Assembly (NCBI RefSeq): GCF_019511375.1 | Contig: NZ_JAEUAO010000004.1 | Location: forward strand, 1 to 64,000 | From: Rhizobium herbae | Lineage (GTDB): Bacteria; Pseudomonadota; Alphaproteobacteria; Rhizobiales; Rhizobiaceae | Reading direction: 5' to 3' | DNA: 64,000 nucleotides | Shown here: one piece after another, positions 26,884 through 35,690 of the stretch | Layout: each line of letters begins with the position of its first letter | Numbering within the stretch: the first letter of the stretch is position 1 | The notes under the pieces: model-generated | What the model was told of the DNA's origin: nothing | The model's input: only the letters and a program-made list of their open reading frames with translations | Databases searched by the model: none | Position numbers and translations under genes: made by a program

Positions 26884-27671
26884 GCGGCACGCTCTGCCTG
26901 TTCGTCGTGAATGAGGTCGGTCAGGGTTTCCTGAAGCGAATGAAACGCATTCTGTTTCTTGATGGTGCGCACGGGCTGTCCTGCCAGCACTTCCCGGCCG
27001 AAGCTCACGGGTATATCGGCTGCGATGCGCCCCGGATCGGGTGACAGGACGACGACACGGGTCGCAAGGAGCAGGGCTTCCTCGATGCTGTGCGTGATCA
27101 GAAGAACGCCGGCACCACTTTGCGACCAGATGGTGAGGAGCAGTTCCTGCATCTTTCCGCGCGTCAGGGCATCAAGCGCGCCAAGCGGCTCGTCAAGGAG
27201 GAGAAACCGGGGGCTCGATGCGAGTGCGCGAGCGATGCCGACACGCTGGCGCATGCCGCCAGAGAGTTCCCATATCTTCTTGTCGCCGGCGCCGGGAAGC
27301 CCGACATGGTTCAGCAACTTTTCCGCCGCCTCGAAACGATCGGCTCGCGGAACGGATCGGAGTGCCAGCGGAAAGGCAATGTTGTCGCGGGCGTTCAGCC
27401 AGGGATATAGCGCATCGTCCTGGAAAACGACGGCGCGGTCCGCACCCGGCCTGTCGATGGTCACGCCGTCGATGGCGATGCGGCCGTTGCTGGGCGCAAT
27501 GAAACCCGCAGCCAGATTGAGAAGGCTGGTCTTGCCCGAACCCGATCGGCCGATGACGGCGACGAACTCGTCAGCGCGAAGGGATAGATTGATCGCGCCG
27601 AGAACCAGCTTCCCGGTTTTTGCGGCTGCGCCGTAGTCCAAGGATACATTTTCGAAGGAAAGAATGCTCAC
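26880..27671 (-). CDS. tauB: taurine ABC transporter ATP-binding protein
   Basis: 263 residues from GTG 27671; a TTG at 27704 is possible but lies inside a hairpin. Walker A GRSGSGKTS, a Q-loop region DRAVVFQDDALYPWLNARDN, signature LSGGMRQRVGIARALA, Walker B FLLLDEPLGALD. The phrase PGADRAVVFQ and the C-terminal FGREVLAGQPVRTIKKQ closely follow E. coli TauB. Energises taurine import at the inner membrane. Confidence 0.9.
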   Translation of the reverse strand: MSILSFENVSLDYGAAAKTGKLVLGAINLSLRADEFVAVIGRSGSGKTSLLNLAAGFIAPSNGRIAIDGVTIDRPGADRAVVFQDDALYPWLNARDNIAFPLALRSVPRADRFEAAEKLLNHVGLPGAGDKKIWELSGGMRQRVGIARALASSPRFLLLDEPLGALDALTRGKMQELLLTIWSQSGAGVLLITHSIEEALLLATRVVVLSPDPGRIAADIPVSFGREVLAGQPVRTIKKQNAFHSLQETLTDLIHDEQAERAA

Positions 27672-27688
27672 AGCAAAGGCTTTCGAAG

Positions 27689-27716
27689 GGCCAGGCGTCC
27701 CCAAGGGTGCCTGGCC
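27689..27716 (-). terminator. hairpin between tauA and tauB
   Basis: GGCCAGGC (27689-27696) pairs with GCCTGGCC (27709-27716) across a 12-nt loop. It follows the tauA stop by about 15 bp and has no T tract. Such intercistronic stems commonly stabilise the binding-protein message and partly uncouple it from the downstream ABC genes. Confidence 0.6.
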
Positions 27717-27731
27717 GGTTGTTTAGTTTTG

Positions 27732-28742
27732 TCAGAAGGAAAGTTTGGCTGCTTCTGTGACCCAGCGGGTCGAGACATAGGGCGAGTAGTCCGGCAGGAC
27801 CGAAGGGATCTTGCCCTGCTCGAACAGGAAGGCCGACGTTTCGGCGACGGCCTTGACCGTGCCGCCACCGAGCAGGTCGGCGCCGGCCTGTTCTTCCAGG
27901 GAGGGGAAATAATAGCCCTTGAGCAAGGCCGGAACTTCGTCCTGCTTGGCGCCCGTCAGCTTGGCAATCTTCTCGGCGGCAGCCGAGTTGGCGTTCCAGT
28001 CGTCCGGATTGGTGCGGTAGGAGGCGTAGGCGTCGCCGGTCACTTTCACGAAAGCCGTGACGATGTCAGGGTGAGCGTCGGCGAACTTCTTGCTGACGAT
28101 CCAGGCGTCGAAGGTCGGACCACCCCACTTCGCGACGTCCGCTGACGTTGCGAGCACTGTCCCGGATTTCTTCAGCTCGGCAAGAACCGGATCCCAGACG
28201 TAAGCACCGTCGATATCGCCGCGCGACCAGGCTGCGGCGATTTCCGGCGGGCGCAGGTTGAGGATCTCGACAGATTTCGGATCGACATTCCAGTGCTTCA
28301 GCGCCGTCAACAAGCTATAGTGGGCGGTGGACACAAACGGTGTGGCGATCTTCTTGCCGGCGAGTTCCTCCGGCTTGCTGATGCCCTTGACGGCCAGCGC
28401 TTCTGCTTCGCTGATCAGTCCGACGACGAAGATAGTCTGGATCTCAAGCCCCCGGCTTGCGGCGGCAGCAAGCGGCGACGAGCCGACATAACCGATATCG
28501 ATCGAGCCGGAAGCCACCGCCGCGATCACGTCGGCACCGCCGTCGAACTTCTGCCAGTTGATGGCGGCTCCGGTCACCTTCTCGTAGGTGCCGTCGGCTT
28601 GCGGAACCCGCGATGGCTCGACGATCGGCTGGTATCCGACATTAAGCGTCACGTCAGCCGCATAGGCTGCGCTGAAACTGGTGCTGATGAGAACAGCGGC
28701 TGCGGCCGCCGTCGTTACGAACAAGCGTCGTGTTACGGACAT
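27732..28742 (-). CDS. tauA: taurine-binding periplasmic protein
   Basis: 336 residues with a 28-residue signal peptide (SFSAAYAAD). The mature protein tracks E. coli TauA closely: NVGYQPIVEPSRVPQADGTY, SIDIGYVGSSPLAAAASRGL, IATPFVSTAHYSLLTALKHW and AAWSRGDIDGAYVWDPVLAE. It delivers taurine to TauBC under sulfur starvation. GGGAG upstream of ATG 28742 supports the start. Divergent from the msuE-sfn operon, both presumably induced by sulfate limitation. Confidence 0.93.
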   Translation of the reverse strand: MSVTRRLFVTTAAAAAVLISTSFSAAYAADVTLNVGYQPIVEPSRVPQADGTYEKVTGAAINWQKFDGGADVIAAVASGSIDIGYVGSSPLAAAASRGLEIQTIFVVGLISEAEALAVKGISKPEELAGKKIATPFVSTAHYSLLTALKHWNVDPKSVEILNLRPPEIAAAWSRGDIDGAYVWDPVLAELKKSGTVLATSADVAKWGGPTFDAWIVSKKFADAHPDIVTAFVKVTGDAYASYRTNPDDWNANSAAAEKIAKLTGAKQDEVPALLKGYYFPSLEEQAGADLLGGGTVKAVAETSAFLFEQGKIPSVLPDYSPYVSTRWVTEAAKLSF

Positions 28743-29421
28743 ATTAATCTCCCGCCGTTTGACTTTGTGGTTTCCGACCGAACCCGGGGCTTTCTCGGAA
28801 CCGTGACGACGTTAGGATCATATATCCGATAGTTTTTATGGAGATAAATAATTCCTGATAATTGGTTTGTCTTGCAATGCTGTTCCATTTTTTTAGGTTT
28901 AGCGAGACGCTTCCGGTGATGCGCGTCTCGCCCTCAATAGCGCCAGATCGGCATCTATACGTTCAGCATGTCCGGCTATCCGCACCTGGAAGAAGCCTGC
29001 AGCTTCGGTTACTGGGCCTGCCGAACCTACCATTGAACCATCCGGTCAAGCTGAAGGAAACGACAGCCACATGCCGGAACGTTCGGTCAAACGACCGCTT
29101 TTTGGCGGGCATCCGCGTTATGTAGCGGATCGAACCGGTTTCCGCCGCGCTGGACACGTTCGGCCGCACGACTGGGACTGCCCCACGTTAATGGGCACGC
29201 AATTCGTCGCAACGGGATTGCACCGAGCGCAAGCGAAGGACGTGGCTAGCGCAGGCCTCACCATGACTTCACAGCAGCCCGCGTGAGTTGACCCGCTCGC
29301 TTCCATGCGGAAAAGAGAGCGGCGTTTTTCAATTCTGTCGCCTCTTTTGAAAATTCATTCCTGTCCAAGCCCTATTATATATACAATTTATAGAGATAGT
29401 GTTTAATTACGGGAAACTCAA
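28743..29421. promoter_or_regulatory. divergent tau/msuE control region with a shared sequence word
   Basis: About 680 bp without a supported gene. Near each end lies an AT-rich promoter patch. TTTATGGAGATA at 28835-28846 (tau side) and TTTATAGAGATA at 29387-29398 (msuE side) match at 11 of 12 positions and have the same strand orientation. They are candidates for a common sulfur-starvation regulator site, for example of CysB/Cbl type. The middle of the region shows nothing recognisable. Confidence 0.45.
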
Positions 29422-30018
29422 ATGACTGGTCCAACCATCCTCGGTCTCTCGGGGAATGTCAAAAGACCTTCGCGCACGGCCTCGCTTGTCGAGTCCATTG
29501 TTTCGCTGGCTGTGGACCGGCTGGGAGGGCGCGGTCGGATAATAGAGCTGGTGAACGCTGCGCCGGTTCTTTTCAAGGCCCTGCGTGCCGACCAGCTCGA
29601 TGAGGAAGGGCGCGCGATCATTGATGCTGTCGAGACGGCTGACGTGCTCGTCGTCGGTTCTCCGGTCTACCGCGCATCCTATACCGGCGCGTTGAAACAT
29701 CTATTCGATCTTGTCGATTACCGGGCGCTCACCGGCAAGCGCATCATTCTCGCAGCGACAGGTGGAACACCTCTGCACGGGCTGATGACTGAGCATCAGT
29801 TGCGGCCGTTGTTCGGCTTCTTCAACGCGTTCACGCTGCCCACCGCCATCTATGCCACTGAAGCCGATTTCAGCGGATACGAGATCAGCAATCCTGCGGT
29901 TGACGCGCGCATTCAACGCGCCGTGTCGGAACTCGCGCAGGCTGTTTCCGCTAACGATCAAACCCAGTCCGCCAGTGTTGCCGGTCATCGCCCGGCGCTT
30001 GTCGCGGCTTCCGCCTAA
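29422..30018 (+). CDS. msuE: NADH-dependent FMN reductase (MsuE/SsuE family)
   Basis: 198 residues of a flavodoxin-like NADPH-dependent FMN reductase. Phosphate loop LSGNVKRPSRT (9-19), then VLVVGSPVYRASYTGALKHL and ILAATGGTPLHGLMTEHQLR, as in MsuE/SsuE. It supplies FMNH2 to the downstream monooxygenase SfnG. Ends 20 bp before sfnG. The symbol follows the family; it could equally be called ssuE-like. Confidence 0.88.
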   Translation: MTGPTILGLSGNVKRPSRTASLVESIVSLAVDRLGGRGRIIELVNAAPVLFKALRADQLDEEGRAIIDAVETADVLVVGSPVYRASYTGALKHLFDLVDYRALTGKRIILAATGGTPLHGLMTEHQLRPLFGFFNAFTLPTAIYATEADFSGYEISNPAVDARIQRAVSELAQAVSANDQTQSASVAGHRPALVAASA

Positions 30019-30038
30019 AATTGAAGAGGGAGAATATC

Positions 30039-31142
30039 ATGTCTTACGCGAACAGAGAGCCGGTCAAATTTGCCTATTGGGTGCCCAATGTCTCGGGCGG
30101 ACTTGTCATTTCCAATATCGAGCAGCGGACCAACTGGACCATCGAGTACAACCGCAAGCTGGCGCAGATCGCCGAAGCCAGCGGCTTCGACTATGCGCTG
30201 AGCCAGATACGCTTCACGGCGGGCTACGGGGCCGAGTACCAGCATGAGTCGGTTTCGTTCAGTCATGCGCTGCTGGAATCGACGACGTCGCTCAAGGTCA
30301 TTGCCGCCATCCTGCCGGGTCCCTGGAATCCGGCGCTGGCCGCCAAACAGATCGCCACGATCAATCATCTGACCAATGGTCGCGTCGCCGTCAATGTCGT
30401 CAGCGGCTGGTTCCGCGGCGAGTTCCATGCGATCGGCGAGCACTGGCTTGACCATGATGAACGCTATCGCCGCTCGGAGGAGTTCATCCGGGCACTTCGC
30501 GGCATCTGGACCGAAGATAACTTTTCGTTCAACGGCGACTTCTATCGTTTCACCAATTATTCCCTGAAGCCGAAACCGATCGATCCGCAGCCGGAAATAT
30601 TCCAGGGCGGCTCCTCGCGCGCGGCTCGCGACATGGCTTCGCGCGTTTCAGACTGGTATTTCACCAACGGCAACACGCCGGAGGAAATCCGCAAGCAGGT
30701 CGAGGACATCCAGGCAAAGGCGAAGGCCAACGGCCACAAGGTTCGTGTCGGCGTCAATGCCTTTGCAATCGTCCGAGAGACCGAGGAAGAGGCAAAGGCT
30801 GTACTTGCCGAAATCATCGAGAAGGCCAATCCGGAAGCGGTCAATGCCTTCGGTCACGAGGTCAAGAACGCTGGCAAGTCATCGCCTGAGGGCGAGGGCA
30901 ACTGGGCAAAATCCTCGTTCGACGACCTGGTCCAGTACAATGACGGGTTCCGTTCCAACCTGATCGGCACGCCACGCCAGGTGGCCGAACGGGTCGTCAA
31001 CCTCAAGCGCGCCGGCGCCGATCTCATTCTGCTCGGCTTCCTGCATTTCCAGGAAGAAGTCGACTATTTCGGCAAGCACGTCATCCCGCTGATCCGCGAG
31101 CTTGAAGAGGCCGAGATCGCGACTGCTGTCGCTGCCGAATAA
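30039..31142 (+). CDS. sfnG: FMNH2-dependent dimethylsulfone monooxygenase
   Basis: 367 residues of a bacterial luciferase-like monooxygenase. Recognisable SfnG stretches are FAYWVPNVSGGLVISNIEQR, GYGAEYQHESVSFSHALLES and NHLTNGRVAVNVVSGWFRGE. SfnG oxidises dimethylsulfone to methanesulfinate using FMNH2 from an MsuE-type reductase, releasing sulfur for assimilation. GAGGGAG before ATG 30039 decides this start over 30021. Cytoplasmic. The related SsuD is less similar in these motifs. Confidence 0.9.
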   Translation: MSYANREPVKFAYWVPNVSGGLVISNIEQRTNWTIEYNRKLAQIAEASGFDYALSQIRFTAGYGAEYQHESVSFSHALLESTTSLKVIAAILPGPWNPALAAKQIATINHLTNGRVAVNVVSGWFRGEFHAIGEHWLDHDERYRRSEEFIRALRGIWTEDNFSFNGDFYRFTNYSLKPKPIDPQPEIFQGGSSRAARDMASRVSDWYFTNGNTPEEIRKQVEDIQAKAKANGHKVRVGVNAFAIVRETEEEAKAVLAEIIEKANPEAVNAFGHEVKNAGKSSPEGEGNWAKSSFDDLVQYNDGFRSNLIGTPRQVAERVVNLKRAGADLILLGFLHFQEEVDYFGKHVIPLIRELEEAEIATAVAAE

Positions 31143-31279
31143 TCCGTCATCGGCAACGGTGGCCCGATCAGGGCCGCCATTGCGATTGCGACGCGGCCTT
31201 TGACGGCCCGCGAAGGGGAAACCGTGCCTTGCGGCATCTGCGCGGGGACACGGCGCGAAATGAATCTGGAGAGACGGGC

Positions 31280-32194
31280 ATGCACGCAATGACATACGCT
31301 TTTGGAGGCCTGGGTTCGGCGCCCATTCCGCCGGATGTTCAGGAGCATCTCGCGGCTCGCGAGGCGCGTGCCCCCGGCGACGAGGCGCCTGAAGATGGAT
31401 GGCGTGACGGCGCGCTCGAACTATCGGGCATCAGTCTCTCCTTCGGCGGCGTCGTGGCGCTGAGCGATATTGACCTTTCCCTGCGCAGGGGAGAAATCAG
31501 GGCGATCATCGGGCCGAATGGTGCAGGCAAGAGCTCGCTGATCAATGTCGTCAGCGGAATCTACAGGCCCGATCGCGGCCATGTCCGGATTGAAGGGAAG
31601 CGCTATGGCCAGGTGCCGACCCAGGAACTCGCCCGCCTGGGTATTGCCCGCACCTTCCAGAATCTGGCCCTGTTCAAAGGCCTGAGTGTTCTCGACAATG
31701 TCGTCTCCGGCCGCGCTCACGCGGTCCGCTCCTCCTTTTTGGGCCAGATCGCGGGCGTCGGCCTGTCGCGCCGCGAAGACGCCGATGCCCGCGACCGGGC
31801 CGCGCGCATTCTCGAATTCCTCCATTTGACCCAAGTTCGGGACCGCCTGGCCGGAACGCTTCCCTATGGCCTGCAGAAGCGGGTCGAACTTGCCCGTGCA
31901 CTTGTTGCCGAGCCGGCCATCCTGCTGCTCGACGAGCCAATGGCCGGCATGACGGTGACGGAGAAGAACGAAATGGCCGGCTTCGTGCGCGCCGCCCGTG
32001 ATCAATTCGGCACCACCGTGGTTTTAATTGAACACGACATCGGCGTCGTCATGGGGCTGTCCGACCGCGTCGCCGTACTCGACTACGGTCGCAAGATCGC
32101 CGATGGCCCGCCGGACGAGGTCCAGCGCGATCAGCGCGTCATTGACGCCTATCTTGGGGTCGCGCCAGAAAATGAAGACGGGGAGGGAATCTGA
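31280..32194 (+). CDS. branched-chain-type ABC transporter ATP-binding protein (LivG-like)
   Basis: 304 residues. An unusual ~45-residue N-terminal extension (about 1-45, MHAMTYAFGGLGSAPIPPDV) precedes the ATPase domain. Walker A GPNGAGKSS, a Q-loop region GIARTFQNLALFKGLSVLDN, Walker B LLLDEPMAGM, H-loop IEHD. The signature is degenerate (LPYGLQKRVELARAL), typical of LivG. The start ATG 31280 is chosen because the longer frame lacks a ribosome site. It overlaps livH by one base. Confidence 0.88.
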   Translation: MHAMTYAFGGLGSAPIPPDVQEHLAAREARAPGDEAPEDGWRDGALELSGISLSFGGVVALSDIDLSLRRGEIRAIIGPNGAGKSSLINVVSGIYRPDRGHVRIEGKRYGQVPTQELARLGIARTFQNLALFKGLSVLDNVVSGRAHAVRSSFLGQIAGVGLSRREDADARDRAARILEFLHLTQVRDRLAGTLPYGLQKRVELARALVAEPAILLLDEPMAGMTVTEKNEMAGFVRAARDQFGTTVVLIEHDIGVVMGLSDRVAVLDYGRKIADGPPDEVQRDQRVIDAYLGVAPENEDGEGI

Positions 32195-33090
32195 TGGCCG
32201 ATTTCGACTGGCTGTTCTTTACCGAGGTCCTCGTCGGCGGTCTCCTGTCGGGCGTCATGTATTCGATGGTCGCGATTGGCTTCGTGCTGATCTACAAGAC
32301 CTCGGGCGTGCTCAATTTCGCGCAAGGAGCCATGCTGCTGTTTGCGGCGCTGACATTCGTCAGCCTGACCGAACGCGGCGTTTCCTTCCCGTTCGCCTTT
32401 CTCATCACGTTCGCCATCATGGTCCTGATCGGCGCCGCCGTCGAGCGCACCGTGCTGCGGCCGTTGACCAACAAGCCGCCGATCACGCTGTTCATGGCGA
32501 CGCTGGGCCTATCTTACATCATCGAGGGAGCGGCGCAGTTGATCTGGGGCACGCAAGTGCATGGGCTTGATCTCGGCATCGAGGATCTGCCCTTCGATGT
32601 CGGCGGCGTCTTCATCAGCCAGTTCGATATCTTCGCGGCGGTTGTCGCGGGGGGGCTGGTCGCGCTGTTGTCCGTTTTCTTTCGTTATACCCGCATCGGG
32701 CTCGGTTTTCGCGCCGTGGCGGACGATCAGTTTGCAGCCCTCGCCGTCGGGCTTCGGCTGCCTTGGATCTGGGCGACAGTCTGGGCGGCGGCAGGGCTGG
32801 TCGCCCTTGTCGCAGGCCTTCTCTGGGGCGCACGCGTCGGCGTGCAGTTTTCGCTATCGCTGATCGTGCTGAAGGCCCTGCCGGTGCTCGTCCTCGGCGG
32901 GTTCGATTCGATCCTCGGCGCCATCGTCGGCGGGCTGTTGATCGGCGCATCCGAGAAGCTGGCCGAAGTCTATATCGGCGAATATTTCGGCGGCGGTATC
33001 GAGGGCTGGTTTGCCTATGTGATCGCGCTCGCCTTCCTGCTTGTTCGCCCTTCCGGGCTTTTCGGCCAGAAGCTTGTTGAAAGGGTCTGA
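32194..33090 (+). CDS. branched-chain-type ABC permease (LivH-like)
   Basis: 298 residues with about eight hydrophobic segments. The opening SGVMYSMVAIGFVLIYKTSG and VLNFAQGAMLLFAA are hallmarks of the LivH family, as is LVLGGFDSILGAIVGGLLIG. One of two membrane subunits of the importer embedded in the organosulfur operon. The start codon shares a base with the stop of the ATPase gene, indicating coupled translation. Confidence 0.9.
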   Translation: MADFDWLFFTEVLVGGLLSGVMYSMVAIGFVLIYKTSGVLNFAQGAMLLFAALTFVSLTERGVSFPFAFLITFAIMVLIGAAVERTVLRPLTNKPPITLFMATLGLSYIIEGAAQLIWGTQVHGLDLGIEDLPFDVGGVFISQFDIFAAVVAGGLVALLSVFFRYTRIGLGFRAVADDQFAALAVGLRLPWIWATVWAAAGLVALVAGLLWGARVGVQFSLSLIVLKALPVLVLGGFDSILGAIVGGLLIGASEKLAEVYIGEYFGGGIEGWFAYVIALAFLLVRPSGLFGQKLVERV

Positions 33091-33093
33091 GAC

Positions 33094-34134
33094 ATGTCCG
33101 TGATCGACTCCGATCTCCCGCATTACCATTTCCCCGCAACGTGGGCCGTGCCATCGGCATTGCTTGCGATCGCCTATGTCGCTGTTCCACTTCTGGGATC
33201 GAGCTACCTGTTCGAAGCCATCCTTCTGCCCTTCCTGGCGCTCAGTCTTGCCGGCCTCGGGCTCAACATCCTGACGGGCTATGCGGGCCAGGTGTCGCTA
33301 GGCAGCGCCGCTTTCATGGCGGTCGGTGCGTTCGCTGCCTTCAATTTCAATCTCAGGATCGATGGATTGCCGCTGATCGCCAGCATCGTGCTGGCCGGGT
33401 TTGCCGCTGCTGCCATCGGTCTGGTGTTTGGCCTCCCAAGCCTCCGTCTAAAGGGTTTCTACCTCGCGGTATCGACCCTTGCGGCGCAGTTTTTCGTGCA
33501 ATGGGCGTTGACCAAGTTTGGCTGGTTCTCCAATGACTCGGCCTCCGGTGTCATCGATGCCCCGGCGCTCTCGGTTGCGGGCTTTGTCTTCGAAGGTCCC
33601 GTCGGGCGCTACTATTTCGCCTTGAGCGTCGTCGTGGTGCTGACGTTTCTGGCCCATCGCCTCGTCAATTCGCAGACCGGCCGCAATTTTATCGCCGTGC
33701 GCGACAATGAAACGGCGGCCCAGATCATCGGCGTTCCCGTGCTGAAGACCAAGCTGCTCGCCTTTGCGATTTCGTCCTTCATCATCGGCGTCGCCGGTGT
33801 GCTATGGGCTTTCGCCTACCTGCGCACGGTGGAACCGGCTGGTTTCAATCTCGACCGATCGTTCCAGACTCTGTTCATCGTCATCATCGGCGGGCTCGCC
33901 TCGATCCGAGGTGCCTTCTTCGGTGCCGCGCTGATCGTCGTCTTTCCGCTTTTCCTGTCGCGGGCGGGCTCGTTTTTGCTCGGCGACGTGTTCGATTCGG
34001 GCGTGCTCGACATGAGCCAGCGCATCGTGCTCGGCACGCTCATCATCCTGTTTCTGATCCTCGAACCGGACGGGCTCGTCGCCCTCTGGGACCGGATCCG
34101 AAGACGCATAGGTTCCGCTGTCAGGCGGACCTGA
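33094..34134 (+). CDS. branched-chain-type ABC permease (LivM-like)
   Basis: 346 residues. Family landmarks are LGLNILTGYAGQVSLGSAAF, LRLKGFYLAVSTLAAQFFVQ and RDNETAAQIIGVPVLKTKLL, typical of LivM. It pairs with the LivH-like permease, whose stop lies 3 bp upstream. Ends 100 bp before the binding-protein gene. Confidence 0.9.
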   Translation: MSVIDSDLPHYHFPATWAVPSALLAIAYVAVPLLGSSYLFEAILLPFLALSLAGLGLNILTGYAGQVSLGSAAFMAVGAFAAFNFNLRIDGLPLIASIVLAGFAAAAIGLVFGLPSLRLKGFYLAVSTLAAQFFVQWALTKFGWFSNDSASGVIDAPALSVAGFVFEGPVGRYYFALSVVVVLTFLAHRLVNSQTGRNFIAVRDNETAAQIIGVPVLKTKLLAFAISSFIIGVAGVLWAFAYLRTVEPAGFNLDRSFQTLFIVIIGGLASIRGAFFGAALIVVFPLFLSRAGSFLLGDVFDSGVLDMSQRIVLGTLIILFLILEPDGLVALWDRIRRRIGSAVRRT

Positions 34135-34234
34135 CCAGTCCGGAGCGAATATGCTCCGTATCCGCAGTCAACCTTCATCAGATCAACCCCAGAACCGGTG
34201 CCTTGCCCGGTCGATACCCGGAGTGTGTCCAGAA

Positions 34235-35569
34235 ATGACGATCCTCAGCAACTTCAAAGCGGCCGTGCTGGCCGCAGGCCTCGCCCTCACGGTGGCCTTG
34301 CCGACGGCCCATGCCGACGAGCAATACTTTCCCCTCCAGAGCTACCGGGTCGGACCTTATGCGGCCGGCGGTACCGGCTTCTTCGGCGGCTTTATCGATT
34401 ATCTCAACCTCGTCAACACCCGTGATGGCGGCGTCAACGGCGTCAAGCTGACCTGGTCGGAAGCCGAGACCCAGTACGAAGTCGAGCGCGGCGTCGAGGC
34501 CTACGAACGGCTGAAGAGCAATCCGAACGTGGCGGCCTGGAACCCGCTTTCGGTGGGCATCGCCTATGCGATGATCGACCGCATCACGGCCGACAAGGTG
34601 CCGTTGATCACCATCAACCATGGCCGCACGGATTCCACCGATGGTCGCGTCTTCCCTTATGTCTTCCCGCTGCTGCTCAACCCCTACAGCGAGACGTCTG
34701 GCATCGTGAACTACATCGCCTCCAGGGAAGGCGGTCTGGAAAGCCTGAAGGGCAAGAAGATCGCCGTGCTGTATCACGGCTCGCCCTATGGCAAGGAGAC
34801 GATCCCGATCTACGAATTGCTGGCGCAGAAATATGGCTTTGAACTGCAGCAGATCGAAGTGCCGCATCCGGGCAACGAGCAGCAGTCGCAATGGCTGGCA
34901 ATCCGCCGCGCCAAGCCCGATTACGTCGTTCTGCGCGGCTGGGGCGTCATGAATCCGGTGGCGCTGAAGACCGCCGCCAAGACCGGGTTCCCGGTCGATC
35001 ACATCATCGGCAATGTCTGGTCGAATTCCGAAGAGGACGCCATTCCGGCCGGCGAGGCCGCCAAGGGCTATACCGCGATCACAACCCAAGCGTCGGGGGC
35101 TGAATATCCTGTGGTGCAGGAGATCGTCAAGACGATCTACGACGCCGGCAAGGGCAACCTGGAAGACAAGAAGCGCATCGGCTCGGTCTACCACAATCTC
35201 GGCATCGTCAACGGCATCCTGAATGTCGAGGCTATTCGCATCGCGCAGGAGAAGTTCGGCAAGCGGACTCTCACGGGCGACGAAGTGCGCTGGGGCTTCG
35301 AACATCTTCAGCTTGATCCTGCCCGTGTCGAGGCACTCGGCGCCAAGGGCCTGTTCCACTCGATTAACGTCACCTGGGACAATCACGAGGGCAACGGCTA
35401 CGTGACCTTCCAACAGTGGGACGGCGCCAAGTGGAACGTGGTTTCCGACTGGATCGCACCCGACTGGGCGCTGCTGCGGCCGATCATCGAAAAGTCGTCG
35501 GAAGCCTATGCCGCCGAAAAGGGCATCAAGCTGCGCAGCGCTGAAGACGCAGAAACGGCGACCAACTGA
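34235..35569 (+). CDS. periplasmic substrate-binding protein (Peripla_BP_6 type)
   Basis: 444 residues with a signal peptide of about 26 residues (AAVLAAGLALTVALPTAHAD). Mature protein is a large two-lobed type I binding protein of the Liv/urea/amide class: YRVGPYAAGGTGFFGGFIDY, VPLITINHGRTDSTDGRVFP, GKKIAVLYHGSPYGKETIPI. Its place between sfnG and sfnB suggests a sulfur-containing ligand rather than leucine. The ligand cannot be read from sequence. Confidence 0.87.
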   Translation: MTILSNFKAAVLAAGLALTVALPTAHADEQYFPLQSYRVGPYAAGGTGFFGGFIDYLNLVNTRDGGVNGVKLTWSEAETQYEVERGVEAYERLKSNPNVAAWNPLSVGIAYAMIDRITADKVPLITINHGRTDSTDGRVFPYVFPLLLNPYSETSGIVNYIASREGGLESLKGKKIAVLYHGSPYGKETIPIYELLAQKYGFELQQIEVPHPGNEQQSQWLAIRRAKPDYVVLRGWGVMNPVALKTAAKTGFPVDHIIGNVWSNSEEDAIPAGEAAKGYTAITTQASGAEYPVVQEIVKTIYDAGKGNLEDKKRIGSVYHNLGIVNGILNVEAIRIAQEKFGKRTLTGDEVRWGFEHLQLDPARVEALGAKGLFHSINVTWDNHEGNGYVTFQQWDGAKWNVVSDWIAPDWALLRPIIEKSSEAYAAEKGIKLRSAEDAETATN

Positions 35570-35690
35570 TCCCTCAAGGCTGCGCATTTCGCGCGGCCTC
35601 GAGGATCCGCGGGGGTGGCTGTCTTCCCTCACAACCAGCCCCGCGCCTCTCTTTTCAATCGCCCTTTTGCAAGCGGATAGGAACACGATC

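Noticed and set aside
28743-29421. Sigma-54 promoter for the sfn operon
   Set aside because: SfnR-type systems use sigma-54, but no GG-N10-GC pair with flanking consensus was found before msuE and no sfnR gene is present.
34178-35686. 502-codon minus-strand open frame
   Set aside because: Antisense to the binding-protein gene, composition typical of a shadow frame.
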